From: Gp13-AA77 sp035578005
GTDB taxonomy: Bacteria > Acidobacteriota > Terriglobia > UBA7540
DNA length: 18,536 nucleotides
Assembly (NCBI GenBank): GCA_035578005.1
Contig: DATJYK010000073.1
Coordinates: forward strand, 1 to 18,536
Direction of reading: 5' to 3'
Positions 1 through 7,697 of the stretch are shown here, one piece after another. Every line of letters begins with the position of its first letter. The first letter of the stretch is position 1. The notes below the pieces were generated by a model. That model worked only from the letters and a program-made list of their open reading frames with translations, searched no databases and was not told where the DNA came from. The translations under genes were made by a program, and so were the position numbers.

Positions 1-122
1 ATGCTGATCTCGGCGGCGACTTCTATGATCGTCTTGAACCCGAACGCCTGACCCGTTATTACGTCAAGCGGCTCGAAGGTCTAGGTCATAAGGTCACCCT
101 TGACCCCAGCGTTAATGCCTGA
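1..122 (+). CDS. C-terminal end of a probable transposase (partial)
   Basis: An open frame enters from the left edge (first full codon at base 3) and stops at TGA 120-122, giving 40 residues that end in RLEGLGHKVTLDPSVNA. The ending, an acidic YDRLEPERLTRYYVKRLE stretch followed by an LGHKVTL-type strand, resembles the C-termini of several insertion-sequence transposases, but no catalytic motif lies inside the window, so the IS family cannot be named. A palindrome with 6-bp arms (CCGAAA/TTTCGG, 123-135) follows the stop directly, and a double-hairpin repeat lies 55 bp downstream. The gene converges on the PQQ dehydrogenase. It could instead be the tail of another short helical protein, and whether the gene is intact cannot be judged from here. 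Confidence 0.4.
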   Translation, partial: ADLGGDFYDRLEPERLTRYYVKRLEGLGHKVTLDPSVNA

Positions 123-177
123 CCGAAATTTTCGGAACAGATATCTCGTCATAGTTCCTCCTGGTTTTGCGGAATTC

Positions 178-227
178 GTAGGGCCGACCCTCGGGTCGGC
201 CTTGGCCGGGGCAAGCCCCGGCCCTAC
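178..227. repeat. REP-like double-hairpin palindromic element
   Basis: The element begins GTAGGGCC and ends GGCCCTAC, an 8-bp outer inverted repeat. Inside are two hairpins in tandem: GGCCGACC/GGTCGGCC (182-201, loop CTCG) and GGCCGGGG/CCCCGGCC (204-223, loop CAAG). The outer stem shares bases with both inner stems, so the DNA or RNA can switch between two folds. It sits between convergent genes and could act as a bidirectional transcription stop, but no T-tract follows. The GTAGGG...CCCTAC outline resembles dispersed intergenic REP/MITE units in environmental bacteria; that identity is inferred. Confidence 0.7.
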
Positions 228-254
228 AACGGAAACATGAGGGCGGCGCCTCAA

Positions 255-1892
255 TCACTGCGGCAGCGAAAACACAAACACGTCGCTGCCGGCGGCGATG
301 GCCACGTACTGGACGGCGTCCACCGAATACGTCATGGGCGAGGCCGTAAAGGATTGACCGGTGTTGAAGTGCCACAGCGGCTTTCCGGTACGCGCGTCCA
401 CGGCCTCGAGCTCCTCGGTGTCGTCGCCGAAGAAGACAAGCCCTCCTGCCGTCGTCATGGTGCCGCCCCAAGACTCGCCTTCGCCGGCCAGCGGATAGCG
501 CCAGGCCAGCTTCGCGTCTGGGACCGAGTAGGCCTGCAGCTCCCGCTTCGCCGGTTCACCGGGGACGCGTTTGGTGCCGCTCGCGTAATAAGTCTCGCCC
601 TCTTTGAACGTCTGCGGCTTGGCCGTATAGACCTCGCAGCTCTCCGTCACCATGAAATACAGTTGCCGCGTTTCGGGATTGTACGAAGGCGAATACCAGT
701 TGGTGGCTCCCACGATACTCGGGCAAACGCGCGTGCCTTGTGGCGTCGGGATAACTCCGGACAGAATCGGCCGGCCGTTCGTGTCGATGCCCGTTGCCCA
801 GTTCAGCTTCTGGGCGAAGCGTGTGGCCTTCAGGAACTTTCCGGTTTCGCGATCGAGGACGTAAAGAAACCCATTGCGGTTGGGCTGCACCAGGAGCTTC
901 TGGGGGCCGCCTGTCTCTGCGCTCTCAACCAGAACCGGCGTCTCGGTGGCGTCATAGTCGTAAAGGTCGTGCGGCGTGAACTGGAAATACCATTTCAGCT
1001 TTCCCGTGTCAGGGTCAAGCGCCAGGACGCAATCCGTGTAGAGATCGTCGCCGGGCCGCCCGTCGCCGAGAAAATCCGGCGAGGGGTTGCTGGTGCACCA
1101 GTAGATGGTGTTCAGTTGAGGATCGTAGGTGCCGGGCATCCAGGTGGTGCCGCCACCCAGCAGATACGAATTGCCGGGCCAGCTCGAGGATCCGAATTCT
1201 CCGGGCGCGGGGATCGTCCAAAAGCGCCACTTCATTTTGCCGGTCAGCACATCGAACGCGGCCACAAATCCGCGCACGCCGTCGTCGCCGCCGGAGGTTC
1301 CCACCACAACCTCGTCCTTGACCACGAGCGGAGCGCTAGTGGCGCCATAATTCTTCGACCCCTCCGCGTAAGCGACATCCCACAGCAGGCGTCCAGAGCG
1401 CGCGTCGAGGCACAGCAGATGGGCATTGTCCGTTTGCATGAAGACGCGATCGTGCCACAGACCCACCCCGCGATTGTGGTGTGCCGAGGCGTCATCGATC
1501 AGGCCGGAGGTCATGGGCCGCTCGTGACGCCACAACTCGCGACCAGTGCGGGCATCGAGAGCGAACGCATCGTTGGCGGAGGTGACATACATCACCCCGT
1601 TGAACACCGCTGGCGTCACTTCCAAATGTGCCGAGTTCGAAGAATGAAACACCCAGGCGGCGCGCAGGCGGGCTACGTTAGCGGCGTTGATTTGGCTCAG
1701 GCTGCTGAAGCGCCGTCCGGTGTAGTCGCCGTTGTAAGACGTCCAGTTGGCGCCCACCGGCTTGCTAAGCAGGTCTTGGGCTTGCACGTCAGCGCGCGCG
1801 TAAACCGGCGACTGAGCCATGTGACGGCCCGCCAGCAGAACTGCGAGCGAGGCCGCCGCCACCAGAGCTCGCTTGCGCACCGTGGGCTTCAT
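255..1892 (-). CDS. PQQ-type quinoprotein dehydrogenase, cytochrome-less, periplasmic
   Basis: 545 residues. An N-terminal signal peptide (KRALVAAASLAVLLAG) is followed by an eight-bladed-propeller sequence with repeated ALDARTGRELW-like tryptophan-docking motifs (about residues 112-121, 162-171, 291-301, 513-520). The family block HDLYDYDATETPVL (308-321) supplies the presumed catalytic Asp, and GLVFFGDD near the C-terminus is also typical. These enzymes oxidise alcohols, aldoses or aldehydes in the periplasm. Two departures from methanol dehydrogenase: the Cys-Cys pair is absent (ASAHHNRGV at 135-143 occupies that region), and the Ca/PQQ-ligand Glu is replaced by Asp203 in GGDDGVRG. There is no CxxCH, so electrons must go to a separate carrier; a dihaem cytochrome gene lies 1.4 kb upstream. 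The start is preceded by GAGGAG at 10 nt, inside the end of the DUF4380 gene, 2 bp away, so the pair is probably translationally coupled. The substrate is unknown. Confidence 0.88.
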   Translation of the reverse strand: MKPTVRKRALVAAASLAVLLAGRHMAQSPVYARADVQAQDLLSKPVGANWTSYNGDYTGRRFSSLSQINAANVARLRAAWVFHSSNSAHLEVTPAVFNGVMYVTSANDAFALDARTGRELWRHERPMTSGLIDDASAHHNRGVGLWHDRVFMQTDNAHLLCLDARSGRLLWDVAYAEGSKNYGATSAPLVVKDEVVVGTSGGDDGVRGFVAAFDVLTGKMKWRFWTIPAPGEFGSSSWPGNSYLLGGGTTWMPGTYDPQLNTIYWCTSNPSPDFLGDGRPGDDLYTDCVLALDPDTGKLKWYFQFTPHDLYDYDATETPVLVESAETGGPQKLLVQPNRNGFLYVLDRETGKFLKATRFAQKLNWATGIDTNGRPILSGVIPTPQGTRVCPSIVGATNWYSPSYNPETRQLYFMVTESCEVYTAKPQTFKEGETYYASGTKRVPGEPAKRELQAYSVPDAKLAWRYPLAGEGESWGGTMTTAGGLVFFGDDTEELEAVDARTGKPLWHFNTGQSFTASPMTYSVDAVQYVAIAAGSDVFVFSLPQ

Positions 1893-1894
1893 GC

Positions 1895-3265
1895 TCAGTG
1901 GTCTCCTCGCAGCGGCTCCACGCTGGCTTCTCCGAGCGAGCCTCGATCGGCTCCGGCCGAGTCTTCAAGATGGAGTGAAACGCGGTCGGCCTCGCCGCCA
2001 CTTTCAATCTCCTTCTCGACGGTGACGAATTCGCCGGGGTCGACCTCCTGGAGCGCCGTTTTTTGCAAGAGCCGGCCACCACGATTGTAGACATTCGCGA
2101 TGAGCTTGCCCGGAAAGAAAACGCCGAATGACCCCGACAGCTTGATCTTCGCGCCGCTTATGCGGCTGGCGACAAGAGCCTCTGAAACTAGCCCAGCGTC
2201 GCTCACGCCGGTGAATTGCTTTCCGCAGCGCGTGGGAAACCAGTCGGTATCGAAGGGGTACGTTTCACCGGGATCGAGCCGCACCAAGGGGCTATTGAGC
2301 TCAGCTTCCATATAGAACGGGGTTTCGTCGATTTTCGGCGGAGGGATAGAAGGGAAGCCGCGGTCGTCCATGTGCAACTCGGGACCGTTGGTCCAAAAAA
2401 TGACGGAGGCCTTGCCGGGGTACCGGGCATTCTCCTGGTAGTGGAAGCGCTCCACCATGGCGTAGGCCGAGGCGCCGTTGACAACCGCTAGCCAGCCGGC
2501 TGTGGAATCAATCCACAACTCGGCCGCGAGGTAGCCGTAATCGAGCGCGAATAGGCCGTCATCTTGAATTCTGACGAATGGGTTCTCAGCCGGGCCGAAG
2601 CGGACGTGATAGCGCTCCAGGTAGCTGCTGCGCGGATTGGCGGGAGTATAAGCCCGCAAATCCCGGTTGTAATTTGAGGCGTCTTGCGGGTCCGCCGTGT
2701 TGTACTGCGAAACGGATTGAACGGACCATTCGATGGGATGTCCGGTAGCGTTCTTCATCAAAGCGTGGAAGTGAATCTGTGGGGAGTCCGGCTGGAGGCT
2801 GATGGTCCGCATGAACTGAAGGCCGGTGCGCGGGTCGGGAGGCCCGGTGAGTGAGATTGAGCACTGAGGCGCTTCCGACGTGACCTGGAATGTATACGCG
2901 CCGTCATCCAACACGTCTGATCCGCCCGCCCAGTGTTGCTCATCCTCGTTGCCTTCGGGCAACGGCCACAATTTGTCGCCGCCATAGTTGAACCACTTGG
3001 TTTCGTCGGGCGGGAGATATTTGCCGGCGTATTGCGGATTGACGAACAGGTATTCGTGACCGTTGAAGACCACTTGCATCAGCCGTCCGCCGTTCTGGGG
3101 AACGATGATGAGCTTCACCCAGGCGTTCGAGATTTGCTGAGCCTGCCATCCCTTATAATTGGTAGCCTCAACCTGGCAGCCGGCGCGATGCGCAGCGTCC
3201 TGCGGCTTCGCGGCCGCGAGCGAAGTTAGCAGCAAGAAGGTGGAGACCAAAGAAGAACCGCGCAT
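1895..3265 (-). CDS. DUF4380 family secreted protein (mutarotase-like fold)
   Basis: 456 residues from the ATG at 3265. That start is preferred because MRGSSLVSTFLLLTSLAAA is a good signal peptide, whereas the frame extended back to 3409 adds 48 polar residues and runs across the start of the divergent cytochrome gene. The mature N-terminal part carries the DUF4380 signature: NGGRLMQVVFNGHEYLFVNP (58-77) and NYGGDKLWPLPEG (93-105). This family is thought to adopt a galactose-mutarotase-like beta-sandwich, which suggests sugar binding or epimerisation, but no member's activity is known to me. The last 80 or so residues look like a separate beta-rich domain. The ribosome site is weak (GAGAC region). 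It is the first gene of a two-gene unit with the PQQ dehydrogenase, 2 bp apart, so the two proteins are probably made together and exported together. Confidence 0.75.
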   Translation of the reverse strand: MRGSSLVSTFLLLTSLAAAKPQDAAHRAGCQVEATNYKGWQAQQISNAWVKLIIVPQNGGRLMQVVFNGHEYLFVNPQYAGKYLPPDETKWFNYGGDKLWPLPEGNEDEQHWAGGSDVLDDGAYTFQVTSEAPQCSISLTGPPDPRTGLQFMRTISLQPDSPQIHFHALMKNATGHPIEWSVQSVSQYNTADPQDASNYNRDLRAYTPANPRSSYLERYHVRFGPAENPFVRIQDDGLFALDYGYLAAELWIDSTAGWLAVVNGASAYAMVERFHYQENARYPGKASVIFWTNGPELHMDDRGFPSIPPPKIDETPFYMEAELNSPLVRLDPGETYPFDTDWFPTRCGKQFTGVSDAGLVSEALVASRISGAKIKLSGSFGVFFPGKLIANVYNRGGRLLQKTALQEVDPGEFVTVEKEIESGGEADRVSLHLEDSAGADRGSLGEASVEPLRGDH

Positions 3266-3340
3266 GACGGTTGTCTCGGCGTCGCCGCCGCGCTCCGGCT
3301 GCTGAGACTTTGCATCGGAGTGTGTTCGGGACGAACTGAC

Positions 3341-4204
3341 ATGAGACGAAAACTTTTGACTTCCGTCAAGCAGTTTCGTGCAACGAGGGTGAGTGGCAAG
3401 GCGAAGCACCCGGGCCGGTCAGTGAGGCTCTGGATCACATTACTGTTGGCCGTCTGCGCGCCGATGCCGAGCCCTGTTGCGGCGCGACAGGACAGCGCGA
3501 CTCAGGCTGGTGAAACGCCGTCTGCCAATGGGCCTGGCCAGAGGATCTTTCGAACACAATGCGCAGCCTGCCATGGGCTTGACGGCCGCGGCGGCGAGCA
3601 CGCACCCAGCATCGTCCAAGACCAGGTGAAGTCGCTGTCAGACGAAGACCTCGCCGGAATCGTTCATAACGGAATCCCAGGGAAGGGCATGCCGGAGTTC
3701 AGCGCGCTCGGCTCCTCTGTGATCAAGTCTGTGGTGGCCTACCTCCGCGAGCTGCAGGGCACGGTCGCATCCGAAGCCGTGACGGGCGACGCGACGCGAG
3801 GTGGGGCGCTGTTCTTCGGCAAGGCGGGGTGTTCGACGTGCCACGTCATGGAAGGCACGGGTAACTTCATTGCGCGTGACCTCTCTGATTACGGCCGGAA
3901 TCATCAGCCTTCCGAGATTCGCAGCGCCATCCTGGGCACGAAGAGGGCTGCTGATTTGCCGCCCGAGCAAGTTACGGTGACGACTCGAAACGGCACCAAA
4001 CTCTCCGGCGTTTTGCGCAACGAAGACAATTTTTCGTTTCAGCTTCAAGATCCAACGGGCGATTTCTATTTGATTTTGAAATCTGATGCGGCGCGAGTCA
4101 CGCGGGCGCCTGTCAAGATGATGCCCAGCGACTATTCAAAGCGTCTCACTTCGCAGGAAATCGACGACTTGGTGAGCTTCATCGCCAGGCAAGCGCCAAA
4201 ATAG
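3341..4204 (+). CDS. Dihaem cytochrome c with TIGR02603-like C-terminal region
   Basis: 287 residues from the ATG at 3341; a GTG at 3422, immediately before the hydrophobic stretch, is a shorter alternative giving a more ordinary signal peptide. The signal core LWITLLLAVCAPMPSPVAA precedes two c-type haem sites: CAACH (codons 3560-3574), with GKGMPEF about 40 residues on as the likely Met ligand, and CSTCH (3830-3844), with VKMMPSDY as a later Met candidate. Between the second haem and that Met is a beta-rich stretch (TTRNGTKLSGVLRNEDN and on), then LTSQEIDDLVSFIARQ, which matches the Pirellula/Verrucomicrobium-type haem-domain ending (TIGR02603) in outline. It is divergent from the DUF4380/PQQ pair across 75 bp. 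Given that the dehydrogenase lacks haem, this is its best candidate electron acceptor in the periplasm; that link is inferred from position. Confidence 0.85.
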   Translation: MRRKLLTSVKQFRATRVSGKAKHPGRSVRLWITLLLAVCAPMPSPVAARQDSATQAGETPSANGPGQRIFRTQCAACHGLDGRGGEHAPSIVQDQVKSLSDEDLAGIVHNGIPGKGMPEFSALGSSVIKSVVAYLRELQGTVASEAVTGDATRGGALFFGKAGCSTCHVMEGTGNFIARDLSDYGRNHQPSEIRSAILGTKRAADLPPEQVTVTTRNGTKLSGVLRNEDNFSFQLQDPTGDFYLILKSDAARVTRAPVKMMPSDYSKRLTSQEIDDLVSFIARQAPK

Positions 4205-4292
4205 ATTCTGTCTGTGGAGTCGATCATCAGTAGAAGACCCGAGCGCGAAGCACGAGGCAAACACAATGCGCCTACTCTCTTTGAAGTGCGGG

Positions 4293-4871
4293 CTACAGAA
4301 CAAATGGCACGAGCGCCCAAGAGTGTCGCTGATATTCCTCATATTCTCGACCGAATTGCTCGATCATGAACCGCTCTTCCAGCGTCGACTTCACGCGGAA
4401 ACCAACAAGCCCGATCACCACCGCCAAAAGGCTGTGAACTTCACCTATCGCCAAGGCTGTGCCGAGACCGGCAAGCAAAAGTCCGGAGTAGATCGGGTGG
4501 CGCACGGTAGAGTAAGGTCCGTTTCGAACCAGGGTGTGGTCCTGCTTCACGGTCACAGTCGCGCTCCAATTCCTGCCAAGAATTGTGCGCGCCCAGATGG
4601 CCAGCGCAACGCCGGCCCAAGTGACCAACGCGCCGGCTGTTGCCCAGGCCCGCGAGTCCGGAATAAAGCGCCACGCGAGCGGTTCCCAAGAGAACCGATC
4701 CGTAAACAAAAGCATGTATGCGAGCACGCCGACGGTGATGTGGAGAACGCGGCTCGAGAGGCTCTGTCTCTTGACGGCTCGCTTGACACCGAACGCCATG
4801 ATGAACCAGTAGGCGCAAAACGCCACCCAGGCGGCCTCGATGGACCACTTGATGGCGTGATAAAAGGACAT
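4293..4871 (-). CDS. Isoprenylcysteine carboxyl methyltransferase (ICMT/PEMT-like) membrane protein
   Basis: 192 residues with about four or five membrane segments (roughly residues 8-28, 44-57, 77-100 and 125-156). The family motif is present: NGPYSTVRHPIYSGLLL (about 111-127), where the RHP block binds S-adenosylmethionine, followed by a C-terminal EERFMIEQFGREYEEY stretch with the acidic and Tyr residues typical of the family. Bacterial relatives methylate small molecules or lipids at the inner membrane, and the substrate cannot be told from sequence. The upstream region shows no clear ribosome site. It lies 80 bp downstream of parE on the same strand and may be transcribed from the parDE promoter. 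It converges on the cytochrome gene with an 88-bp gap and no obvious terminator. Confidence 0.82.
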   Translation of the reverse strand: MSFYHAIKWSIEAAWVAFCAYWFIMAFGVKRAVKRQSLSSRVLHITVGVLAYMLLFTDRFSWEPLAWRFIPDSRAWATAGALVTWAGVALAIWARTILGRNWSATVTVKQDHTLVRNGPYSTVRHPIYSGLLLAGLGTALAIGEVHSLLAVVIGLVGFRVKSTLEERFMIEQFGREYEEYQRHSWALVPFVL

Positions 4872-4951
4872 GCGGATTTCTACTGGCGAGCGGCGCTAGC
4901 AACCTTCGCCGGCGAGGCCAGATTTCAAAAAGATTGATCACAGCATTCAGA

Positions 4952-5260
4952 TCATTCGAAAACTCGCTGGCGCAGAAACGTGGGCACGTCTCGTTTGCCG
5001 TGGACTACGGCAACAATCTCGATGGGAGTCCTCTCAGCGCGATAAATGACGAGGTAATTGCCGACGGGCCAGAAGAGAACCGCCAAGTGCGTGAGGTCCT
5101 TACGCTGGTGACCCATACCGGGCATCTGTGCGAGCGCCTCAAATGTGTCGAAGAACTTCGCAACGAGCCGGTCCGCGGCATCGATGTTGTGAGCGGCCAC
5201 AAACTCCCAGATGTCATCAAGGTCTTGCTCCGCATCGTGGCCCAGCCTATAACGGCTCAT
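4952..5260 (-). CDS. parE: ParE/RelE-family toxin
   Basis: 102 residues, the normal size for this superfamily. The sequence has the expected order: an N-terminal strand (YRLGHDAEQDLDDIWEF) running into a helix, an alpha-helical hairpin (AADRLVAKFFDTFEALAQMPGMG), then strands ending in GNYLVIYRAERTPIEIVAVVHGKRD. The final VVHGKRDVP is the conserved C-terminal strand and basic region. ParE proteins poison DNA gyrase, while RelE relatives cleave ribosome-bound mRNA; the ParE label follows from the ParD partner. The ATG overlaps the antitoxin stop by four bases (ATGA), the classic coupling of such pairs. Confidence 0.85.
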   Translation of the reverse strand: MSRYRLGHDAEQDLDDIWEFVAAHNIDAADRLVAKFFDTFEALAQMPGMGHQRKDLTHLAVLFWPVGNYLVIYRAERTPIEIVAVVHGKRDVPTFLRQRVFE

Positions 5261-5523
5261 GCGCGCCGCTTGCGCCTCTGCTGCGACTTGGCTGTGAGCC
5301 GGGTGCGAACCTCGGCAGGATCGACAGTTGCCCCACGGTTTAAAGACGCCAGGCGACGACTCAGTTCTGCGTTGAATTCGGCGAGATGGGCGGCACGCAC
5401 ACTCTCGTGGTCTGCAAATAGCCGAAGCGCCTCGCGCACAACCTCGCTGGCCGAGTTGTACCGGCCGCTGTCAACCCTGCTCTGGACGAACTGCTCAAGT
5501 TCGGGAGTCAGAGAAACATTCAT
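5257..5523 (-). CDS. parD: ParD-family antitoxin (ribbon-helix-helix)
   Basis: 88 residues from the ATG at 5523. This start is chosen because MNVSLTPELEQFVQSRVDSG is the canonical ParD N-terminus and because GAGG lies 8 nt upstream; a 15-residue longer reading would start upstream of the likely transcription start. The N-terminal half is the DNA-binding ribbon-helix-helix (NVSLT strand, then RYNSASEVVREALRLF), and the basic C-terminal half (about 50-88) would wrap and neutralise the toxin. It precedes parE with a 4-nt overlap. ParD-ParE complexes repress their own promoter, and candidate operator palindromes lie just upstream. Confidence 0.88.
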   Translation of the reverse strand: MNVSLTPELEQFVQSRVDSGRYNSASEVVREALRLFADHESVRAAHLAEFNAELSRRLASLNRGATVDPAEVRTRLTAKSQQRRKRRA

Positions 5524-5539
5524 ATGCTGCCTCAAGAGA

Positions 5540-5568
5540 AGCCTAGCGGCGATAACAAGGTTTGTCAA
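5540..5568 (-). promoter_or_regulatory. Probable parDE promoter
   Basis: On the minus strand a perfect -35 box TTGACA (5568-5563) is followed after 17 nt by TAGGCT (5545-5540), a three-of-six match to the -10 consensus. Transcription would begin about 10 nt upstream of the parD ribosome site. The spacer contains ACAA-GGT-TTGT (4-bp arms), which could be part of an autorepression operator. The weak -10 would suit a regulated promoter. Confidence 0.5.
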
Positions 5569-5617
5569 TGTATGGCGTCAAAGGGGCGCCGGTGTGCCGT
5601 ACTCCAGCATCCCGTAG

Positions 5618-5636
5618 CATTGTCCCGCTAACAATG
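5618..5636. promoter_or_regulatory. Inverted repeat upstream of parDE
   Basis: CATTGT (5618-5623) and ACAATG (5631-5636) form a perfect 6-bp inverted repeat with a 7-nt spacer, 50 bp upstream of the parDE -35 box and 45 bp beyond the ligA stop. It could be an upstream operator for a ParD dimer or an unrelated short palindrome. No T-tract makes it a convincing terminator. Confidence 0.25.
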
Positions 5637-5680
5637 TACGCCGAGAAGTAAAGCGTTGAGCCTATCGCCCGTGAACGCCG

Positions 5681-7693
5681 CTAGGCACTTCCCAGTAGCG
5701 CCCGCAGTCCATCCTCATCCACGGTCTTCACTCCCAACTCCCGCGCTTTATCGAGCTTCGAACCCGGATCGGTGCCTGCCACCACGTAGTCCGTCTTCTT
5801 GCTCACCGACCCGGTTACGCGGCCTCCGGCGTCTTCAATCATCTTCTTCGCCTCTTCGCGCGAATAAGTGGGCAGCGTGCCGGTGAGCACGAAGATCTTG
5901 CCGGCGAGCGCGTCGCCCGTCTTGCGAGTCTTCTCTTGCTTGAATCGAAGCCCGGCCTTGCGCAGCTTCTCGATTACTTCCTGGTTGCGCTTTTCTCTGA
6001 AGAACTCGGCGATGCCGCCTGCCGTCTTCAACCCAATCTCAGGTACCTCGTCGAGTTCGGCCTCCGTGGCGCCGATCAGCTTGTCGAGCGAGCCAAAATG
6101 ATTGGCCAACACTTGCGCCGTGCGCTCGCCCACGAACGGAATGCCGATGGCGTAGATCACCTGGTCGAGTGCGGCTCCCTTGCTGCCTTCGATCTCGTTC
6201 AGCAGATTGGTGGCCGATTTCTCGCCCATACGTTCGAGGGCTACCAAATCCCCCTGCGTGAGCGCGTAAAGGTCACCGGCATCCTTCACCAGGCCCGTGG
6301 CCACAAGTTGATCCACCAGCGCGTCGCCGAGTCCCTCGATGTTCATCGCATGGCGGCCGGCGAAGTGCCGCAGCGATTCCTTGAGCTGCGCGGGACACGC
6401 CGAGTTCATGCATCGGTAAGCCACTTCGCCCTCAGCGCGAAACACGTCGCGGCCGCACACGGGACACTTGTGGGGCATGCGGAACTCTCTGCGATCTTTC
6501 CCCTGCTTGACGACCTTCACGACTTGCGGGATCACCTCGCCCGCCCGCTGGATCAGCACCGTGTCGCCGATCTGGACGCCAAGGCGCTCGATCTCATCCA
6601 TGTTGTGCAGCGTGGCATGGCTCACCGTCACTCCGCCCACTTCCACCGGCTCTAGGTCGGCGACTGGCGTCAGCGTTCCCGTGCGGCCGACTTGGGCGCG
6701 GATGTCCGTCACCACAGTCGTCGCTTGGCGCGCCGCGTACTTGTATGCCACGGCCCAGCGGGGAGATTTGGCCGTCCAGCCCAGTTCATCCCAAAGTCGG
6801 GTGTCATTGACCTTGATTACTATGCCGTCAGTGTCGTAGTCGAGATCCTCGCGCTTGCCCTCCCATTCCTGCACGAATTCAAGCACTTCATCGATCGAGC
6901 GGCACAGGCGCCGGTGAGTGTTCACCTTGAAGCCCATCTTTGCCATGGAATCCAGAGTCTTCCAGTGTTCCGCCAGCGGCGGACGGCCGTTCACCAGGGC
7001 GAAATAGAGAAAGATGTCAAGCTTGCGGGTGGCGACGATGCGCGAATCAAGTTGGCGCATCGTACCTGCGGCCGAGTTTCGCGGATTGGCAAACTTGGGC
7101 TCACCGGCGGCTTCGCGCTGCGCGTTCATTTGGGCAAAGGCCTTGCGCGGCATAATCACCTCACCCCGCACTTCGAAACTACTGGGCCGTCCCCACACGT
7201 CGAGTTTCTTCGAGTCCAGGCGCAATGGCACCGACCGAATGGTGCGCACGTTGCTTGTGACGTCCTCGCCGATCACGCCGTTGCCGCGAGTGACGCCGTG
7301 CGTGAGCACGCCATTCTCGTAGACCAGGGACATGGAAAGCCCGTCAAGCTTTAGTTCGCCCACATAGTCGACCTCCGCGCGTCCCGAAAGCTCGCGCACG
7401 CGCCGGTCAAAATTGCGAAGTTCATCCACCGAGTACGTGTTATCCAGGCTCATCATCGGCACCGAGTGCCGCACTTTGGGAAACTCGGAGGAAGGCTCGC
7501 CACCCACGCGCTGCGAAGGCGAATCCGGCGTGACGAGGTCGGGATGCTCGCGCTCCAGGTCCTGCAACCGGTGCATCAGGCGGTCAAATTCGGAGTCGGA
7601 GATCTCGGGGTTGTCGAGAACGTAGTAGAGGTGCTCGTGATGCCGAATCTGCTCGCGGAGCTTTTCGATCTCTCTTTCCACGCTTGAGGGCAC
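5681..7693 (-). CDS. ligA: NAD+-dependent DNA ligase LigA
   Basis: This enzyme seals nicks in duplex DNA using NAD+. All domains are present in order: N-terminal Ia (REIEKLREQIRHHEHLYYVLDNP), the adenylation domain with active-site KLDG, OB fold, a Cys4 zinc finger (CPVC and CMNSAC), helix-hairpin-helix repeats, and a C-terminal BRCT domain (about the last 80 residues). I choose the GTG at 7693. With that start the nucleophile is Lys115 and the length 670, matching the E. coli enzyme (Lys115, 671), and the zinc cysteines fall at 410, 413, 428 and 433. An AAGGAG lies 4 nt upstream. The frame stays open back to a TTG at 7735, but that codon lies at the predicted transcription start. A GTG at 7681 is a further alternative. 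The Shine-Dalgarno is part of a long hairpin (7698-7739). Confidence 0.97.
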   Translation of the reverse strand: MPSSVEREIEKLREQIRHHEHLYYVLDNPEISDSEFDRLMHRLQDLEREHPDLVTPDSPSQRVGGEPSSEFPKVRHSVPMMSLDNTYSVDELRNFDRRVRELSGRAEVDYVGELKLDGLSMSLVYENGVLTHGVTRGNGVIGEDVTSNVRTIRSVPLRLDSKKLDVWGRPSSFEVRGEVIMPRKAFAQMNAQREAAGEPKFANPRNSAAGTMRQLDSRIVATRKLDIFLYFALVNGRPPLAEHWKTLDSMAKMGFKVNTHRRLCRSIDEVLEFVQEWEGKREDLDYDTDGIVIKVNDTRLWDELGWTAKSPRWAVAYKYAARQATTVVTDIRAQVGRTGTLTPVADLEPVEVGGVTVSHATLHNMDEIERLGVQIGDTVLIQRAGEVIPQVVKVVKQGKDRREFRMPHKCPVCGRDVFRAEGEVAYRCMNSACPAQLKESLRHFAGRHAMNIEGLGDALVDQLVATGLVKDAGDLYALTQGDLVALERMGEKSATNLLNEIEGSKGAALDQVIYAIGIPFVGERTAQVLANHFGSLDKLIGATEAELDEVPEIGLKTAGGIAEFFREKRNQEVIEKLRKAGLRFKQEKTRKTGDALAGKIFVLTGTLPTYSREEAKKMIEDAGGRVTGSVSKKTDYVVAGTDPGSKLDKARELGVKTVDEDGLRALLGSA

Positions 7694-7697
7694 AACG

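Noticed and set aside
237..2090. A 617-codon open frame on the plus strand
   Set aside because: It is antisense to the PQQ dehydrogenase and the end of the DUF4380 gene, has no domain or ribosome site, and is explained by GC-rich third positions of the real genes.
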